Of a DNA stretch of 64,000 bases, positions 44,541 to 54,529 are shown in pieces; the first letter of the stretch is position 1; each line of letters begins with the position of its first letter. A program made the translations under genes and the position numbers. Origin of the DNA: Candidatus Thioglobus sp. (GTDB lineage: Bacteria; Pseudomonadota; Gammaproteobacteria; PS1; Pseudothioglobaceae). Where the stretch lies: contig JAOJBP010000001.1 of assembly GCA_028228555.1 (NCBI GenBank), positions 124,001-188,000 on the forward strand, given 5' to 3'. The notes under the pieces were generated by a model. That model made no database searches and was not told where the DNA came from. It saw nothing but the letters and a program-made list of their open reading frames with translations.

Positions 44541-46955
44541 TTATTTATTTCGAAGTCGGGCTGCATTGCCAATGACGATGAGTGAACTAATCGGCATTAC
44601 AATAGCGGCAAACAGCGGTGTAACCTTTGCCATCATTGCTAATGGCACCATCAGGGTATTGTATAACAATGCAAAAGTAATGTTTTGTTTGATGGTTTGA
44701 CTGGTGCGTTTAGACAAATTAATCATGGCTAAAATTGGTGATAATGTCGATTTTAACAATACGACATCGGCATGATTAACGGACACATCGCTACCAGAAC
44801 CAATCGCCATGCTAGTATCAGCCTGTACCAATGCCGGCGCATCATTTACCCCATCACCAATCATAAGTACACAATGATGGTGTTGCAATTGCTTAATATA
44901 ATTCGCCTTATCCTCTGGCAACGCTTGGGCGACTACATGCTCAATTCCTAAATAATTGGCAACTTTTTGAGTCACTACTTGGCTATCACCACTCAAAATA
45001 CTAACTTGTTTGCCTAGATTAAGCAATTGAGCGATTGTGTCCTTTGCATCTTTTTTTATTTGGTCAGATAAAGCAACAAACCCTAGGACCTTATCTTGGC
45101 TTGAACACCAAATGCAGCTTGAACCCTCTAACTCTATTTGTTGAGATTCTTTAAGCATGTCAGCATCCACTCGATGATCAATATCTATAAATGACAACCT
45201 GCCCACTTTAATTATTATTTGATCAATAGTTGCACTAACACCTTGGCCTGGTGTAGCTTTAAAGCCTGTAACGCTGAGTAGTTCATCATGATTTTCATTC
45301 ACAATAGCTTGTGCCAGCGGATGCTCTGAATACTTTTCAATACTCGCCATTAGCTGTATCAAAGCTATTTTTTCATGCTGATCTTGAGAAGAAGTGCTTA
45401 CGATCTTTTCAACCTTAAACTCGCCCGAAGTTAGTGTGCCGGTTTTATCAAATACCACCCAGTCAACTTTATTTAACACTTCCAGTATATCGCTATTTTT
45501 AATGAGCATTTTTTCTTTAATAGCGGCGCTGCTTGCTGCCGCAATACTCATTGGTGTAGCTAGTCCAAATGCACAAGGACAGGTAATAATAAGTACACTA
45601 GTGGCACTTAATAAGGCTAAATCAAAATCTTGCGGATACCAGTAAACAAAAGTAGCGAGAGCGAGAAATATTGTCACACCAACAAAATATGGGATGATTC
45701 TATCAATACTACAAACCACAGAGTTTTTGCTATGCTGGGTGTTTTCAACCAGACTGACGATTTTGCCCAAAACTGATTGCTTGAGCGTTTTAGTAACTGA
45801 AATATCCATCGCTCCCTGGCCATTAACTGAGCCGGCAAAAACCTCATCACCTGGTTTTTTTATCACTAGCCTAGACTCACCACTTAGTAAGGATTCATCT
45901 GCATCACTCTCGCCCGAAAGTACGTATCCATCTACTGGAATTCGCTCACCCGGTCTAATCAACACTTGATCATTAATATTAATCGCGCCTACTGGGGTGA
46001 TGATTTCAGCCTTATCTTTAATCACTAAAGCTACTTTGGGTTGCAACTGCTGTAAAGAGCTAGAGGCTGAAATAGAACCTTTTTTGGCCGAGCCTTCTAA
46101 ATAGCGTCCGATTAAAATAACAAAAATAAAATTCACCACCGTATCAAAGTACACCTCACCTTTAACAGAGTAGCCGAGCAGAACATAAACAGAATAAAAA
46201 TAGGTAGTGAGGGCGCCAATACTAATCGGTACATCCATGTTTATTAAGCCATTTCTAAGGCCACTATAAGCACTTTTCAGAAATCCAAAACCAGAATAAA
46301 ACAAGGTAGGTGTTGCCAAAGCAAATCCTAGCCACTGGAAATATTGATAATACTTACCATCACTAGCACCGGTATACATAGCGATTGAAATCCACAATAA
46401 GTTCATCATTGTAAAAGCAGCAAATCCCATCTTATAAAGCATGGCCTTATTAGCCTTATTAGCAATTTTCTCGGCTATATTTTGCTCATAGGGCATGGCG
46501 CTATAGCCCAAATCTGCCAAACGTTGCATGATTTTAGACAGCTGTATTTTGCTTTCATTCCAGCTTAGGCGAATGCGTTTATTGGTTAAATTTGCACGAA
46601 CCCAATTCACCCCTTCTAATGATCCAATTGCTCTTTCTATTAGCCATACGCAAGCAGCGCAATGAATCGTATCGCTAATGAGGGTGATAATCTTTTCATC
46701 CTCAGGTGCTGACTCTAAAAAAGGCTGTTGGAATACCTGTGCATCATAAAACTCAAGTGGGTACTCGAGTACCACTGCTGGAAGCACCGAGCTAGTTTGT
46801 TGCTCATAAAATGCACCAAGCCCACTTTGATGAATCGTTTGGCAAACACTTGCACACCCAACACAACAAAAATCCTGGGGTGTCTTATCAATATTTGACT
46901 GAATGCGATTACGACTGGTAACTTCTAATCCGCAGTGAAAACAAGAGTTGCTCAT
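44541..46955 (-). CDS. ccoI: Copper-transporting P-type ATPase (CcoI/FixI type)
   Basis: 804 residues. An N-terminal cysteine-rich part (CFHCG, CCVGCASVC) and an HMA domain with Cys99-x-x-Cys102 (HCAACVWLIE) lead to eight membrane helices; the ion path is Cys459-Pro-Cys461. The phosphorylation site is Asp503 in DKTGTLT; the hinge GDGVNDAPAL is present. The double N-terminal cysteine layout is that of CcoI/FixI, which supplies copper to cbb3 oxidase. No ccoNOP is in the window, so the role is inferred from domain order. Confidence 0.9.
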   Translation of the reverse strand: MSNSCFHCGLEVTSRNRIQSNIDKTPQDFCCVGCASVCQTIHQSGLGAFYEQQTSSVLPAVVLEYPLEFYDAQVFQQPFLESAPEDEKIITLISDTIHCAACVWLIERAIGSLEGVNWVRANLTNKRIRLSWNESKIQLSKIMQRLADLGYSAMPYEQNIAEKIANKANKAMLYKMGFAAFTMMNLLWISIAMYTGASDGKYYQYFQWLGFALATPTLFYSGFGFLKSAYSGLRNGLINMDVPISIGALTTYFYSVYVLLGYSVKGEVYFDTVVNFIFVILIGRYLEGSAKKGSISASSSLQQLQPKVALVIKDKAEIITPVGAININDQVLIRPGERIPVDGYVLSGESDADESLLSGESRLVIKKPGDEVFAGSVNGQGAMDISVTKTLKQSVLGKIVSLVENTQHSKNSVVCSIDRIIPYFVGVTIFLALATFVYWYPQDFDLALLSATSVLIITCPCAFGLATPMSIAAASSAAIKEKMLIKNSDILEVLNKVDWVVFDKTGTLTSGEFKVEKIVSTSSQDQHEKIALIQLMASIEKYSEHPLAQAIVNENHDELLSVTGFKATPGQGVSATIDQIIIKVGRLSFIDIDHRVDADMLKESQQIELEGSSCIWCSSQDKVLGFVALSDQIKKDAKDTIAQLLNLGKQVSILSGDSQVVTQKVANYLGIEHVVAQALPEDKANYIKQLQHHHCVLMIGDGVNDAPALVQADTSMAIGSGSDVSVNHADVVLLKSTLSPILAMINLSKRTSQTIKQNITFALLYNTLMVPLAMMAKVTPLFAAIVMPISSLIVIGNAARLRNK

Positions 46956-47026
46956 AGAGACTAATTTTATTGTATTTAAAGGCTTATGCGTTTACAATAT
47001 GAGCCAAATTAAAACGATTTTTCCTT

Positions 47027-47686
47027 ATGAAGCGCATTCTACTATTAATTTTGTTACCTCTGCTCAGTACACCTAGTTTTGCCGGCGAACAAATTCAACT
47101 ATATAAGCAATATGTCGTTGGTATGCCCAAGGTTTTTTTACAAAAGGCTCACGCCTTAGAAGACTGCTCTGCCAGATATGAACAAGGTACTTTATGCTTA
47201 AAAAATCATTCTTTGGCAGGAGAAGAGGCTGAGTTGGCATTTCGTTTTCTTAATGATCGCTTAGTTTCTACGGTATTAATGCTGCCTCTGAGCGATGTTA
47301 GTAAAGTTAAAAAAATGTTTCATGTGCTAAAGACACAGTTTGACCTGGTTTTAATTGAAGATGGTAAGGAAAAATTCGACATATTAGAGGTAAGTGCCAA
47401 TACTTTTAATAAAGATGAATTTACCAAAATGATCGCAGATTTTGAGAATGAAGCTTATCAAAACTATAATATTAAATATACCTTCATTAGCAAAGAAGAG
47501 TTTTCAGCTCAATCTAGAAAATCTCATAATTTTTCTGATATTTTTAAAAATGCCCCTATCCAGATGCGTGCCGCCACTTATAGTGTCGGACGTAAAGATG
47601 GACAAGTAGTTGCTATCATCAGTTTTATTGTTCCGGGTATTACCGAAAGCTACCTCGACCAAAACCCTATTGTTGAAGACTTTTAA
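47027..47686 (+). CDS. Exported protein of unknown function
   Basis: 219 residues. A signal peptide (KRILLLILLPLLS) with cleavage expected after SFA (residue 19) predicts a periplasmic protein. The mature part has two cysteines close together (Cys47 and Cys57) that could form a disulfide, and a mixed alpha/beta pattern. I recognise no family. It ends exactly where glmU begins, with no base between, so the two are likely cotranscribed; a link with the envelope is possible. Confidence 0.82.
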   Translation: MKRILLLILLPLLSTPSFAGEQIQLYKQYVVGMPKVFLQKAHALEDCSARYEQGTLCLKNHSLAGEEAELAFRFLNDRLVSTVLMLPLSDVSKVKKMFHVLKTQFDLVLIEDGKEKFDILEVSANTFNKDEFTKMIADFENEAYQNYNIKYTFISKEEFSAQSRKSHNFSDIFKNAPIQMRAATYSVGRKDGQVVAIISFIVPGITESYLDQNPIVEDF

Positions 47687-49045
47687 ATGAACAACATTCA
47701 CACTATTATTCTTGCAGCGGGTAAAGGCACGCGCATGAACTCATCAAAGCCTAAAGTCTTGCAAACACTTTCAGACAAAACGCTGTTAGATCATGTCCTT
47801 GAACAAGCTAAATTGATCAGTCAACAAGTTCATGTGGTTTATGGTTTTGGTGGCGATCAAGTTAAACAGGTCATTAATGACGACACGATTAATTGGGTTG
47901 AACAAACAGAGCAACTAGGCACTGGCCATGCAGTACAACAAGCAACACCGCATATTGAGGATGATTCAATATCGCTGATTCTTTATGGCGATGTGCCTCT
48001 TATTCAGCGCGCAACACTAGATCGGTTGATCAACGCCTCTAAAGTATCAGACATTGCCCTTTTATCAGTTGTCTTAAAAGATCCTATGGGTTATGGGCGC
48101 ATTATTCGCAATAATAACGCCATTCGGGCCATTGTTGAGCAAAAAGATGCAAGCGATGAACAGCTTAAAATTTGTGAAGTCAATACTGGCATCATGGCTG
48201 TGCAAACCAAATTACTCAAGAAGTACCTAGCTGGCCTTAATACCAACAATGCCCAAGGCGAATTGTATCTAACCGATATTATTGAATCAGCCGCGAGCGA
48301 TCAAAAAACCATTGCCTCTGTTGTTACTGCAGATGAATTCGAGGTAGCGGGTGTTAATGATAAAACTCAACTAGCGCAACTAGAACGCATCTTTCAACAT
48401 CGCAAAGCCACTCAATATATGCAACTCGGTTTAAGTTTAAAAGATCCATCACGCTTTGATTGTCGGGGTGACTTAAGCTTTGGAACAGATTGCGAAATTG
48501 ATTTCAACACCCTAATTGAAGGAGTAGTAGTACTAGGAAACAATACAACAATTGCACCAAATTGTTGTATAAAAAACTCAAAAATCGGCGATAACGTTTC
48601 TATCTTGGCAAACTCTGTTATTGAGGATGCTGTGATCGGTAATGGCGCTTTAATTGGTCCGTTTGCCAGAGTTCGCCCTCAAACTAATATTGGTGAAAAT
48701 GCCAAAATTGGTAATTTCGTAGAAGTTAAAAAATCTACTGTTGGCAAGGGTGCAAAAATTTCACATCTTAGCTATGTTGGTGACGCCACTCTAGGTGCTG
48801 ATGTTAATATTGGCGCAGGTGTAATTACTTGCAATTATGATGGTGTTAATAAGCATCAGACAATTATTCATGATGGTGCATTTATTGGCTCAGACTCACA
48901 ACTCGTAGCCCCTGTTATCATTGGTAAAAATGCTACAATTGGTGCAGGATCTACCATCACTAAAACTTCACCAGAAGATCAGCTAACACTCAGCCGATCT
49001 AAGCAAGTCACGATGAAGAGCTGGCAAAAGCCTATTAAAAAATAG
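47687..49045 (+). CDS. glmU: Bifunctional UDP-GlcNAc pyrophosphorylase/GlcN-1-P acetyltransferase
   Basis: 452 residues. The N-terminal uridyltransferase begins IILAAGKGTRMNSSKPKVL; the C-terminal part is a left-handed beta-helix of hexapeptide repeats with acetyltransferase residues in FARVRPQTNIGENAKIGNF and GDATLGADVNIGAG. It makes UDP-GlcNAc for peptidoglycan and LPS. The stop TAG is directly followed by the GTG of the next gene. Confidence 0.98.
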   Translation: MNNIHTIILAAGKGTRMNSSKPKVLQTLSDKTLLDHVLEQAKLISQQVHVVYGFGGDQVKQVINDDTINWVEQTEQLGTGHAVQQATPHIEDDSISLILYGDVPLIQRATLDRLINASKVSDIALLSVVLKDPMGYGRIIRNNNAIRAIVEQKDASDEQLKICEVNTGIMAVQTKLLKKYLAGLNTNNAQGELYLTDIIESAASDQKTIASVVTADEFEVAGVNDKTQLAQLERIFQHRKATQYMQLGLSLKDPSRFDCRGDLSFGTDCEIDFNTLIEGVVVLGNNTTIAPNCCIKNSKIGDNVSILANSVIEDAVIGNGALIGPFARVRPQTNIGENAKIGNFVEVKKSTVGKGAKISHLSYVGDATLGADVNIGAGVITCNYDGVNKHQTIIHDGAFIGSDSQLVAPVIIGKNATIGAGSTITKTSPEDQLTLSRSKQVTMKSWQKPIKK

Positions 49046-50215
49046 GTGTACCACTTACCAAGAAACGTCTGGCTTCTTTCAGCTGGCCTAGCATTGTTCA
49101 TGTCACTCAGCGTATTTGTGATTTTCTTAGGCGGTATTATTGGTCAGAATTTAGCGCCAATGGATAGCTTATCAACTCTGCCTGTTGCCTTATTAGTTGT
49201 TGGCACAGCCAGCTGTATTATTCCGATTAATCGTATTATGTCAATCTTTGGCAGGCGAAAAACCTTTCTGGCTGTTTGCATCTATACGTTATTAATTATT
49301 ACACTGGCCATCGTTGCTCTAAATATTCAGTCCTTTTATCTTTTCTGTACTGCTGCTTTTTTATTTGGCATCACCACCGCCACTATGAATCAATTTAGAT
49401 TTGCGGCCATTGAGAGTGTTGATAAAAATTTAAGCGCCACCGCCACATCAGCAGTACTAATTGGTGGACTAATCTCTGCCTACTTAGGTCCCGAGATTGC
49501 GACCTTAGGACAAGATTTATTTGAAATTCAGTTTGTCGGCTCTTTCGCTTTACTCAGCCTATGCTTTGTCTTAGCTTTTGTTTTGCTTTGGTTTTATCAA
49601 TCTGTTCATTCAACTTCAGCAGACACTTCTTCGTCAGGTAGAAGTTTGCGCGATATTATTAAGCAGCATGTCTTCATCATCGCAATTTCAAGCGCAGCTA
49701 TTGGCTATGTGGTGATGAGCTTTATCATGACAGCGACTCCTATGAGCATGCATGTTATTGATGGATTTTCTCTGGAAAATACCAAGTTTGTGATTCAATC
49801 TCACGTGGTCGCTATGTTCTTACCATCTCTTTTTACCCCTTGGATTGTGAAGCTAATGGGCTTAAGCAAAATGATGATTATTGGCCTTTTGCTGTATTTT
49901 ATCTGTATCGCTATCGCCCTGTCTGGTCATGCTTTAGATAACTATTGGTTTGCGCTTATTTTGCTAGGATTAGGGTGGAACTTCTTATTCATTGGTGGTA
50001 CCAGTTTATTGCCCCAATCCTACGATCAGTCTGAAAAATACAAGGCCCAGTCTGTTAATGATTTTGCAATCTTTGGCCTTCAAGCTGTTGCTGCACTCTC
50101 TTCTGGCTGGTTTGTGTTTAACTACGGCTGGGAAACGGTATTACTCTCTGTTTTGCCACTATTACTTATTCAGCTTACGCTATTGCTCTGGTGGCTAAAA
50201 AAGGAAAAACATTAA
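49046..50215 (+). CDS. Major facilitator superfamily transporter
   Basis: 389 residues from a GTG placed right after the glmU stop. About 12 membrane segments, with the MFS loop 2-3 motif shortened to FGRRKTF and a central loop rich in Ser and Thr (HSTSADTSSSGRS). The substrate is not clear. The first half (ATATSAVLIGGLISAYLGPE) reminds me of RfnT-like riboflavin carriers, but I would not name it on that. Confidence 0.85.
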   Translation: MYHLPRNVWLLSAGLALFMSLSVFVIFLGGIIGQNLAPMDSLSTLPVALLVVGTASCIIPINRIMSIFGRRKTFLAVCIYTLLIITLAIVALNIQSFYLFCTAAFLFGITTATMNQFRFAAIESVDKNLSATATSAVLIGGLISAYLGPEIATLGQDLFEIQFVGSFALLSLCFVLAFVLLWFYQSVHSTSADTSSSGRSLRDIIKQHVFIIAISSAAIGYVVMSFIMTATPMSMHVIDGFSLENTKFVIQSHVVAMFLPSLFTPWIVKLMGLSKMMIIGLLLYFICIAIALSGHALDNYWFALILLGLGWNFLFIGGTSLLPQSYDQSEKYKAQSVNDFAIFGLQAVAALSSGWFVFNYGWETVLLSVLPLLLIQLTLLLWWLKKEKH

Positions 50216-50331
50216 GTAATTTTTTAGACCCTCCAAGTTCCTTATTTTGAACGTTTAAATAAAATTTTATTAGAATAAATATAGTAGTATCATTTTACTA
50301 TGATGACTAATAATATCAACAAATCGTATTT

Positions 50332-51699
50332 ATGTTTATCAGCGTTTTAGAATTATTTAAAGTAGGCATTGGACCATCAAGCTCTCACACAATGGGGCCA
50401 ATGATAGCGGCACATAGTTTCGCTGATCTTATGCGTAAACAATCTGTTCAGAAAAATACTCATGTTCGTTGCATACTTAAAAATTCATTGGCTTATACAG
50501 GCATTGGCCATTCAACTGATTTGGCTATTATTTTGGGACTACATGGCTACTTGCCAGAGGATTTAGCTCAGTCAGATGTAGATAGTCTTGCCGATCAATT
50601 ACGACGTAAAAAAGCCATTTCATTAGGGCAAGATTGCAGTGTTAAGTTTGACACTGAGAAAGCCATTATCTTTGATACAAAGCACTCGCTATCACAGCAC
50701 CCCAATGGCATGGTTTTTGAATGGCTAGATGCATCCGAGCAACTTATCTTATCAGAGACTTATTTCTCTATTGGTGGAGGATTCATTACAACTCTAGAGA
50801 ATATCCACCAAATAAAGGCTCCTATACTGAGTCAGTCTAAAGCACAATTTCCCTATTCGTTTGACTCTGCTAACGCCATGTTATCAATGTCTAAAGAAAG
50901 TGGGCTATCGATTGCACAAATGAAGTATGCCAATGAAGCTCAAAACCTTTCTAAAGAATCTTTAGAAAAAGGCTTGGATATAATTTGGCAATCAATGGAG
51001 GTTTGTATTGAAAAAGGCTTGTTAGGTGAGGGAATATTACCCGGCGGTTTAGACACACCCAGACGAGCCAAAAATCTACATCAACAACTACAGAATGATC
51101 CAGACAACGCTGACGTGAATGACTGGTTATGCGCTTATGCAATGGCAGTTAATGAAGAAAATGCTTCGGGGCATATGGTTGTTACAGCGCCTACTAATGG
51201 CGCTGCTGGAATCATTCCGGCAATTTTATATCACTTGGTACATCATCAAAAAATTACCCAACAACAAATATACGATTTTTTATTAACGGCAGCAGCCATT
51301 GGCGGTTTAATCAAACATCGCAGTTCTATTTCTGGCGCTGAAGTTGGTTGCCAAGGTGAGGTTGGCTCTGCAGCATCTATGGCGGCGGCAGGAATATGTG
51401 CTGCGAAAGGCGGTACTAGTGAACAAACTGAAAATGCAGCAGAAATCGCACTAGAGCATCATCTAGGTCTAACATGTGATCCAGTTAAAGGCTTGGTGCA
51501 AGTTCCATGTATCGAGCGCAATGGGTTTGGTGCGATTAGTGCTTATCTCGCAGCCTCTTTGTCACTCAAAGAACATGGAGAGCATTTAATCTCTTTGGAT
51601 CGTTGCATTGAAACCATGAGAAAAACTGGGCTTGATATGTCTAGTAAATACAAAGAAACCTCGCTTGGTGGGCTTGCCCTAAGCATGACCGAGTGCTAA
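50332..51699 (+). CDS. sdaA: L-serine dehydratase (single-chain, FeS)
   Basis: 455 residues. It deaminates L-serine to pyruvate. The beta part begins [21 protein letters not shown], the family signature; the alpha part carries the 4Fe-4S cysteines Cys340, Cys382 and Cys393, spaced as in E. coli SdaA (343, 385, 396). The gap before it (50216-50331) holds an inverted repeat TAGTATCATTTTACTA (50285-50300) but no clear promoter. Confidence 0.97.
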   Translation: MFISVLELFKVGIGPSSSHTMGPMIAAHSFADLMRKQSVQKNTHVRCILKNSLAYTGIGHSTDLAIILGLHGYLPEDLAQSDVDSLADQLRRKKAISLGQDCSVKFDTEKAIIFDTKHSLSQHPNGMVFEWLDASEQLILSETYFSIGGGFITTLENIHQIKAPILSQSKAQFPYSFDSANAMLSMSKESGLSIAQMKYANEAQNLSKESLEKGLDIIWQSMEVCIEKGLLGEGILPGGLDTPRRAKNLHQQLQNDPDNADVNDWLCAYAMAVNEENASGHMVVTAPTNGAAGIIPAILYHLVHHQKITQQQIYDFLLTAAAIGGLIKHRSSISGAEVGCQGEVGSAASMAAAGICAAKGGTSEQTENAAEIALEHHLGLTCDPVKGLVQVPCIERNGFGAISAYLAASLSLKEHGEHLISLDRCIETMRKTGLDMSSKYKETSLGGLALSMTEC

Positions 51700-51742
51700 T
51701 TAAATAGCATTTACCGCCTAAAAATTTGGTAAAAAATACCCT

Positions 51743-52948
51743 TTAAAATTGAATACCTTCGATTTCAGCAATTGTATGAATATCTTTATCGCCACGGCCC
51801 GAGAGGTTGACGATAATATGCTTATCTTGTGTTAATTTTTGAGAAAGCTTAATTGCATAAGCTACTGCATGAGAAGACTCCAGTGCGGGCAAGATGCCTT
51901 CTACTTTGGTAAGTGTGTGAAAAGCGTCCAGCGCTTCTTCGTCAGTAATAGCTACATATTTTGCTCGACCTGAATCTTTTAAGTAAGCATGTTCTGGGCC
52001 AACTCCTGGATAGTCTAACCCAGCTGAAATTGAATGACCCTCAATAATTTGGCCATTTTCATCTTCCATAAGATAGGTGCGATTGCCATGAAGCACACCA
52101 ACACTGCCAGCACATAAAGGTGCTGCATGTGCACTAGGGCCTTTTTCTAAGCCGTGTCCAGCTGCCTCAACTCCGATAATGTCAACGGATGAATCGTCAA
52201 TAAATTCATGAAAAAGTCCAATAGCATTTGAGCCGCCGCCCACACACGCCACCAATGCATCTGGCAAACCGCCCACTTGATCGGCAAACTGTTTTTTAGC
52301 TTCTTTACCGATAACACTTTGAAAATCACGCACCATCATTGGATAAGGATGAGGTCCGGCGACGGTTCCGATGATGTAAAAAGTATCATCAATATTGGTT
52401 ACCCAATCACGCATGGCTTCATTAAGTGCATCTTTTAAAGTTTTTGAGCCGGAAGATACAGGCACAACTGATGCCCCGAGTAGCTTCATACGAAAAACAT
52501 TTAAGGCTTGGCGAGCCACATCGACCTCACCCATATAAACCACACACTCTAGCCCTAAACGAGCAGCAACGGTTGCGGTTGCAACACCATGTTGGCCTGC
52601 ACCAGTTTCAGCAATGATTCGAGTTTTGCCAAGGCGTTTTGCCAATAAAACCTGACCAATGGTGTTGTTTATTTTGTGTGCACCAGTATGATTTAAATCT
52701 TCGCGCTTTAAGTGTATTTGGGCGCCGCCCAGTTTTTTGCTTAAATTTTTTGCATGATAAAGCGGCGTAGAGCGACCTACATAGTGCTTAAGATCGTGTT
52801 CAAATTCTGCTAAAAACTCTGGGTCGTCTTTATATTTTTCGTAAGCTTCTTTTAGTTCAGTAACAGCGGCTACTAAAGTTTCTGGCATGAATGCACCACC
52901 AAATTGATCGAAATGACCGCTATCATTTGGTAAGTTGTAGTGACTCAT
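51743..52948 (-). CDS. trpB: Tryptophan synthase beta chain
   Basis: 401 residues. It joins indole and serine. The PLP lysine is Lys92 in [10 protein letters not shown]; the phosphate site GGGSNAIG and the ammonium-gate region are intact. The start overlaps the trpF stop by four bases. trpA does not follow. Confidence 0.98.
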   Translation of the reverse strand: MSHYNLPNDSGHFDQFGGAFMPETLVAAVTELKEAYEKYKDDPEFLAEFEHDLKHYVGRSTPLYHAKNLSKKLGGAQIHLKREDLNHTGAHKINNTIGQVLLAKRLGKTRIIAETGAGQHGVATATVAARLGLECVVYMGEVDVARQALNVFRMKLLGASVVPVSSGSKTLKDALNEAMRDWVTNIDDTFYIIGTVAGPHPYPMMVRDFQSVIGKEAKKQFADQVGGLPDALVACVGGGSNAIGLFHEFIDDSSVDIIGVEAAGHGLEKGPSAHAAPLCAGSVGVLHGNRTYLMEDENGQIIEGHSISAGLDYPGVGPEHAYLKDSGRAKYVAITDEEALDAFHTLTKVEGILPALESSHAVAYAIKLSQKLTQDKHIIVNLSGRGDKDIHTIAEIEGIQF

Positions 52949-53553
52949 AAGTTTGCTTGCTGAATAAACTGTTGAATTTTTTGAATGTCTTTAATACCCT
53001 TAGAGCTTTCTACACCGCTTGACACGTCAACTGCATAGGGGTTAACTTGCTGAATCGCTTTGCCCACAGTTTCAGGGTTAAGCCCACCGGCTAAAATAAT
53101 AGGTAGACCAAGTTCAACCTTGGCCAATGACCAATCAAAACTCTCTCCAGTGCCACCATAAGTTGTAGAGTTATAAGCGTCCAGCAATAAACCATTAGCT
53201 TGATAGAAGTCTTGCGCTAGTTGAGGGATGTTTGTTTGCTCGTTAACACGCAAAGCCTTCATAAAAGGTAGGCCATATTGCTGACATTCTTGAGGAGTTT
53301 CATCGCCATGGAATTGTAAAGTGTCAAGTGGCACCTCGCAAAGCACTTCGTCAATAAAATAAGAATCTGCGTTAACAAATAAACCCACACGATTAACAAA
53401 AGGTGGCAAGGCTTGAACAATCTCTAAGGCACGCTCAATCTCTACATAACGTGGAGATTTGTCATAAAAAACTAATCCTACTGCATCAATACCAAGCAAG
53501 GATGCATCATGTGCATTTTGAGCTTGAGTAAATCCGCAAATCTTAATTTTCAC
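52945..53553 (-). CDS. trpF: Phosphoribosylanthranilate isomerase
   Basis: 202 residues with a GTG start that overlaps the previous stop by one base (TAGTG). The barrel starts KIKICGFTQ with catalytic Cys6, and the general-acid Asp is in GLLLDAY (about 127). It is a stand-alone TrpF, not fused to TrpC as in enterics. It is coupled to trpB. Confidence 0.97.
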   Translation of the reverse strand: MKIKICGFTQAQNAHDASLLGIDAVGLVFYDKSPRYVEIERALEIVQALPPFVNRVGLFVNADSYFIDEVLCEVPLDTLQFHGDETPQECQQYGLPFMKALRVNEQTNIPQLAQDFYQANGLLLDAYNSTTYGGTGESFDWSLAKVELGLPIILAGGLNPETVGKAIQQVNPYAVDVSSGVESSKGIKDIQKIQQFIQQANL

Positions 53554-54260
53554 TACTTACCTTCAGCATCAAGCTTAGCTATGATAGCTTCTCGATCAAC
53601 CCACCAATTGTCTCCAACTAGCTGCTCAACTGCACTAGAAAGTTTTGGTAAAAATACCTCTGGCTTATCTAGTTGCAGAGTTCTACGCCACAAGTCAAAG
53701 GTTGACTGATCAGCCACATGAGAGTGCTCATCTGCAACTGATGCAATCATTTGAGAGGCAAAAAAGGTTAGATCATCATCTGCACCGCGTCGAATAGAGA
53801 CGATGTAGTGTGCTACTGCTGCCGCATAAGCTTTAGTATCTGCACCTTTAGGTGACTCTTCCACCAGGTGTTGCAACATCGCCACTGTGATTTCTGGATC
53901 AATCGGGAAAGTAACCCCCAGCCACAAGGCATGTCCGAGTGCTTTTAAAGCATCAGGACCTTCAGATAAAAACATCGCGTCACAAGCCTCTGTTGCTAGC
54001 TCCCAAAGTTCATTTTCTTTAGCCAGATCAAAAGCTAACATTGCCACATCCCAAGCGTCTGAGCCTTTATAGCGCTCAACCTGAATACGTGCAATTTCAA
54101 GCAGTGTATTAATGCGATCTTCAACTGGCGTTTCAAGAGTTTGCTCAGAGCGTTGCGTTTCAAAAAACTCTAGGCGTGCAACTAATTGCTCTTCATTTGC
54201 ATACAAATCTTCACCATCTTCTGCGTCAAAAATTTGCTCTTTGTTTAGATATTTTCCCAT
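53553..54260 (-). CDS. Uncharacterised 235-residue protein coupled to trpF
   Basis: I recognise no domain. It is acidic and mostly helical, with patterns like ARIQVERYKGSDAWDVAMLAF and WELATEACDAMFL that look like TPR-type helical repeats; this is only an impression. No signal peptide or membrane segment. The start overlaps the stop of the 60-residue gene by one base (TAATG) and the stop overlaps trpF by one base, so expression is tied to tryptophan genes. Function unknown. Confidence 0.85.
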   Translation of the reverse strand: MGKYLNKEQIFDAEDGEDLYANEEQLVARLEFFETQRSEQTLETPVEDRINTLLEIARIQVERYKGSDAWDVAMLAFDLAKENELWELATEACDAMFLSEGPDALKALGHALWLGVTFPIDPEITVAMLQHLVEESPKGADTKAYAAAVAHYIVSIRRGADDDLTFFASQMIASVADEHSHVADQSTFDLWRRTLQLDKPEVFLPKLSSAVEQLVGDNWWVDREAIIAKLDAEGK

Positions 54261-54442
54261 TAGTAAAATGCCGCCTCTAGACGGTCCTCCCAGTTTTCTG
54301 GTGTATCTTGATAGTCAGGCTTGACGTCCATTCGAAAGAAACGCTCATCAGATGCATCTGAAATAGCCTTAAGTACAACAACCAATTCTTCAAAATCATC
54401 AATTTGGGGATTGCCAATCATTATTTCGCTAATTAGTAACAT
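54260..54442 (-). CDS. Uncharacterised 60-residue acidic protein
   Basis: A short acidic protein (ending TPENWEDRLEAAFY) without membrane or signal sequence. I know no family. A second in-frame ATG (MIGNPQID, 54421) is possible as the true start; neither has a good ribosome site. The one-base overlap with the next gene and the plausible codon pattern support that it is real. It is the first gene after topA in the string 60aa-235aa-trpF-trpB. Confidence 0.7.
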   Translation of the reverse strand: MLLISEIMIGNPQIDDFEELVVVLKAISDASDERFFRMDVKPDYQDTPENWEDRLEAAFY

Positions 54443-54529
54443 AACAACTTATATTTAATAATAAATGCTCTGCATTTTACACGGCAAAAGTGGAAAAAGG
54501 CTGTGTGATAATAAGACTATGGCGCTTTC

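Noticed and set aside
51700-51742. Terminator between sdaA and trpB
   Set aside because: Only a 6-bp A+T-rich stem (TTTACC/GGTAAA) without a U-run on either strand; too weak to call.
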